Shown one piece after another: positions 63,989 to 64,000 of a stretch of DNA of 64,000 bases. A program made the translations under genes and the position numbers. The stretch's first letter is position 1; each line of letters opens with the position of its first letter. Origin of the DNA: Datisca glomerata (lineage: Eukaryota > Streptophyta > Magnoliopsida > Cucurbitales > Datiscaceae); the NCBI GenBank assembly GCA_003255025.1, contig QANY01007306.1, positions 2,094,707-2,158,706 on the forward strand, read 5' to 3'. The notes below the pieces were generated by a model that had not been told where the DNA came from, did not search any database, and was given only the letters and a program-made list of their open reading frames with translations.

Positions 63989-64000
63989 ATCGAATTCTCT

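Larger units (their letters stand above)
56480..64000 (-). mobile_element. Ogre/Tat-type LTR retrotransposon, partial (runs off right edge)
   Basis: Read on the minus strand from the right edge: end of the gag-protease part, intron, RT, RNase H, aRNH, integrase, tandem-repeat 3' UTR, polypurine tract, and a 3' LTR of about 2 kb. RT and integrase text matches the Ogre branch of Tat. gag, the 5' LTR and leader lie outside the window. Coding parts have several stops, so this copy is probably dead. Confidence 0.85.

Overview
The window reads as nuclear DNA of a flowering plant, most likely a eudicot. It is AT-rich and gene-poor, has spliced genes with GT..AG introns, carries several plant-type transposable elements, and holds two pieces of chloroplast DNA. 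Two runs of G interrupted by seven Ns show that it comes from a draft assembly. Only two genes look like intact host genes. The first is an LRR protein of the 'RPP13-like protein 4' type on the minus strand (8224-10575, with a 5' UTR intron). The second is an R2R3-MYB transcription factor on the plus strand (53830-55322, two exons). Nearly everything else is mobile DNA in several states of decay.

Layout. About 950-7640 holds a decayed Ty3/gypsy Tat-lineage element on the minus strand (called E1), with an antisense ORF remnant and tandem repeats beyond pol. Next come the LRR gene, then at 11034-11490 a small tandem repeat, a perfect hairpin and a chloroplast rbcL fragment fused to the LTR and gag of another Tat copy (plus strand, to about 12380). 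From 12385 to about 14960 there is CACTA-like debris. A Helitron-type element of about 10.6 kb occupies 14966-25538. It contains a TRIM, a second Helitron-like 5' end, a captured HECT E3-ligase exon, and long direct and inverted repeats. Positions 26216-30240 hold a second Tat element (E2, minus), cut at its 3' side by a hAT-like terminus. A hAT-like element lies at 30672-31714. Positions 31735 to about 39520 hold a third Tat element (E3, minus), with a three-exon antisense ORF at 31911-33488.

From 39520 to 47870 the sequence is mostly AT-rich and featureless; it includes a promoter-like patch, a CT microsatellite and a tRNA-derived SINE. A chloroplast trnN-GUU copy (47919-47990) sits beside a Ty1/copia element (48120-52964, minus). 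A 58-bp GA microsatellite and the MYB gene follow. From about 56480 to the right edge there is an Ogre-type Tat element on the minus strand: a 3' LTR of about 2 kb, tandem repeats, integrase, dual RNase H, RT, and a probable intron in pol. It runs off the window.

The genes form no operon or shared pathway. The unifying biology is repeated nesting of Tat/Ogre, Helitron, hAT, CACTA, TRIM, SINE and organellar DNA around two host genes. The most instructive features are the antisense ORFs with tandem-repeat arrays in the Tat elements, the composite Helitron with its gene capture and large inverted repeat, and the TRIM whose empty site survives in a duplicated copy about 4.6 kb away.
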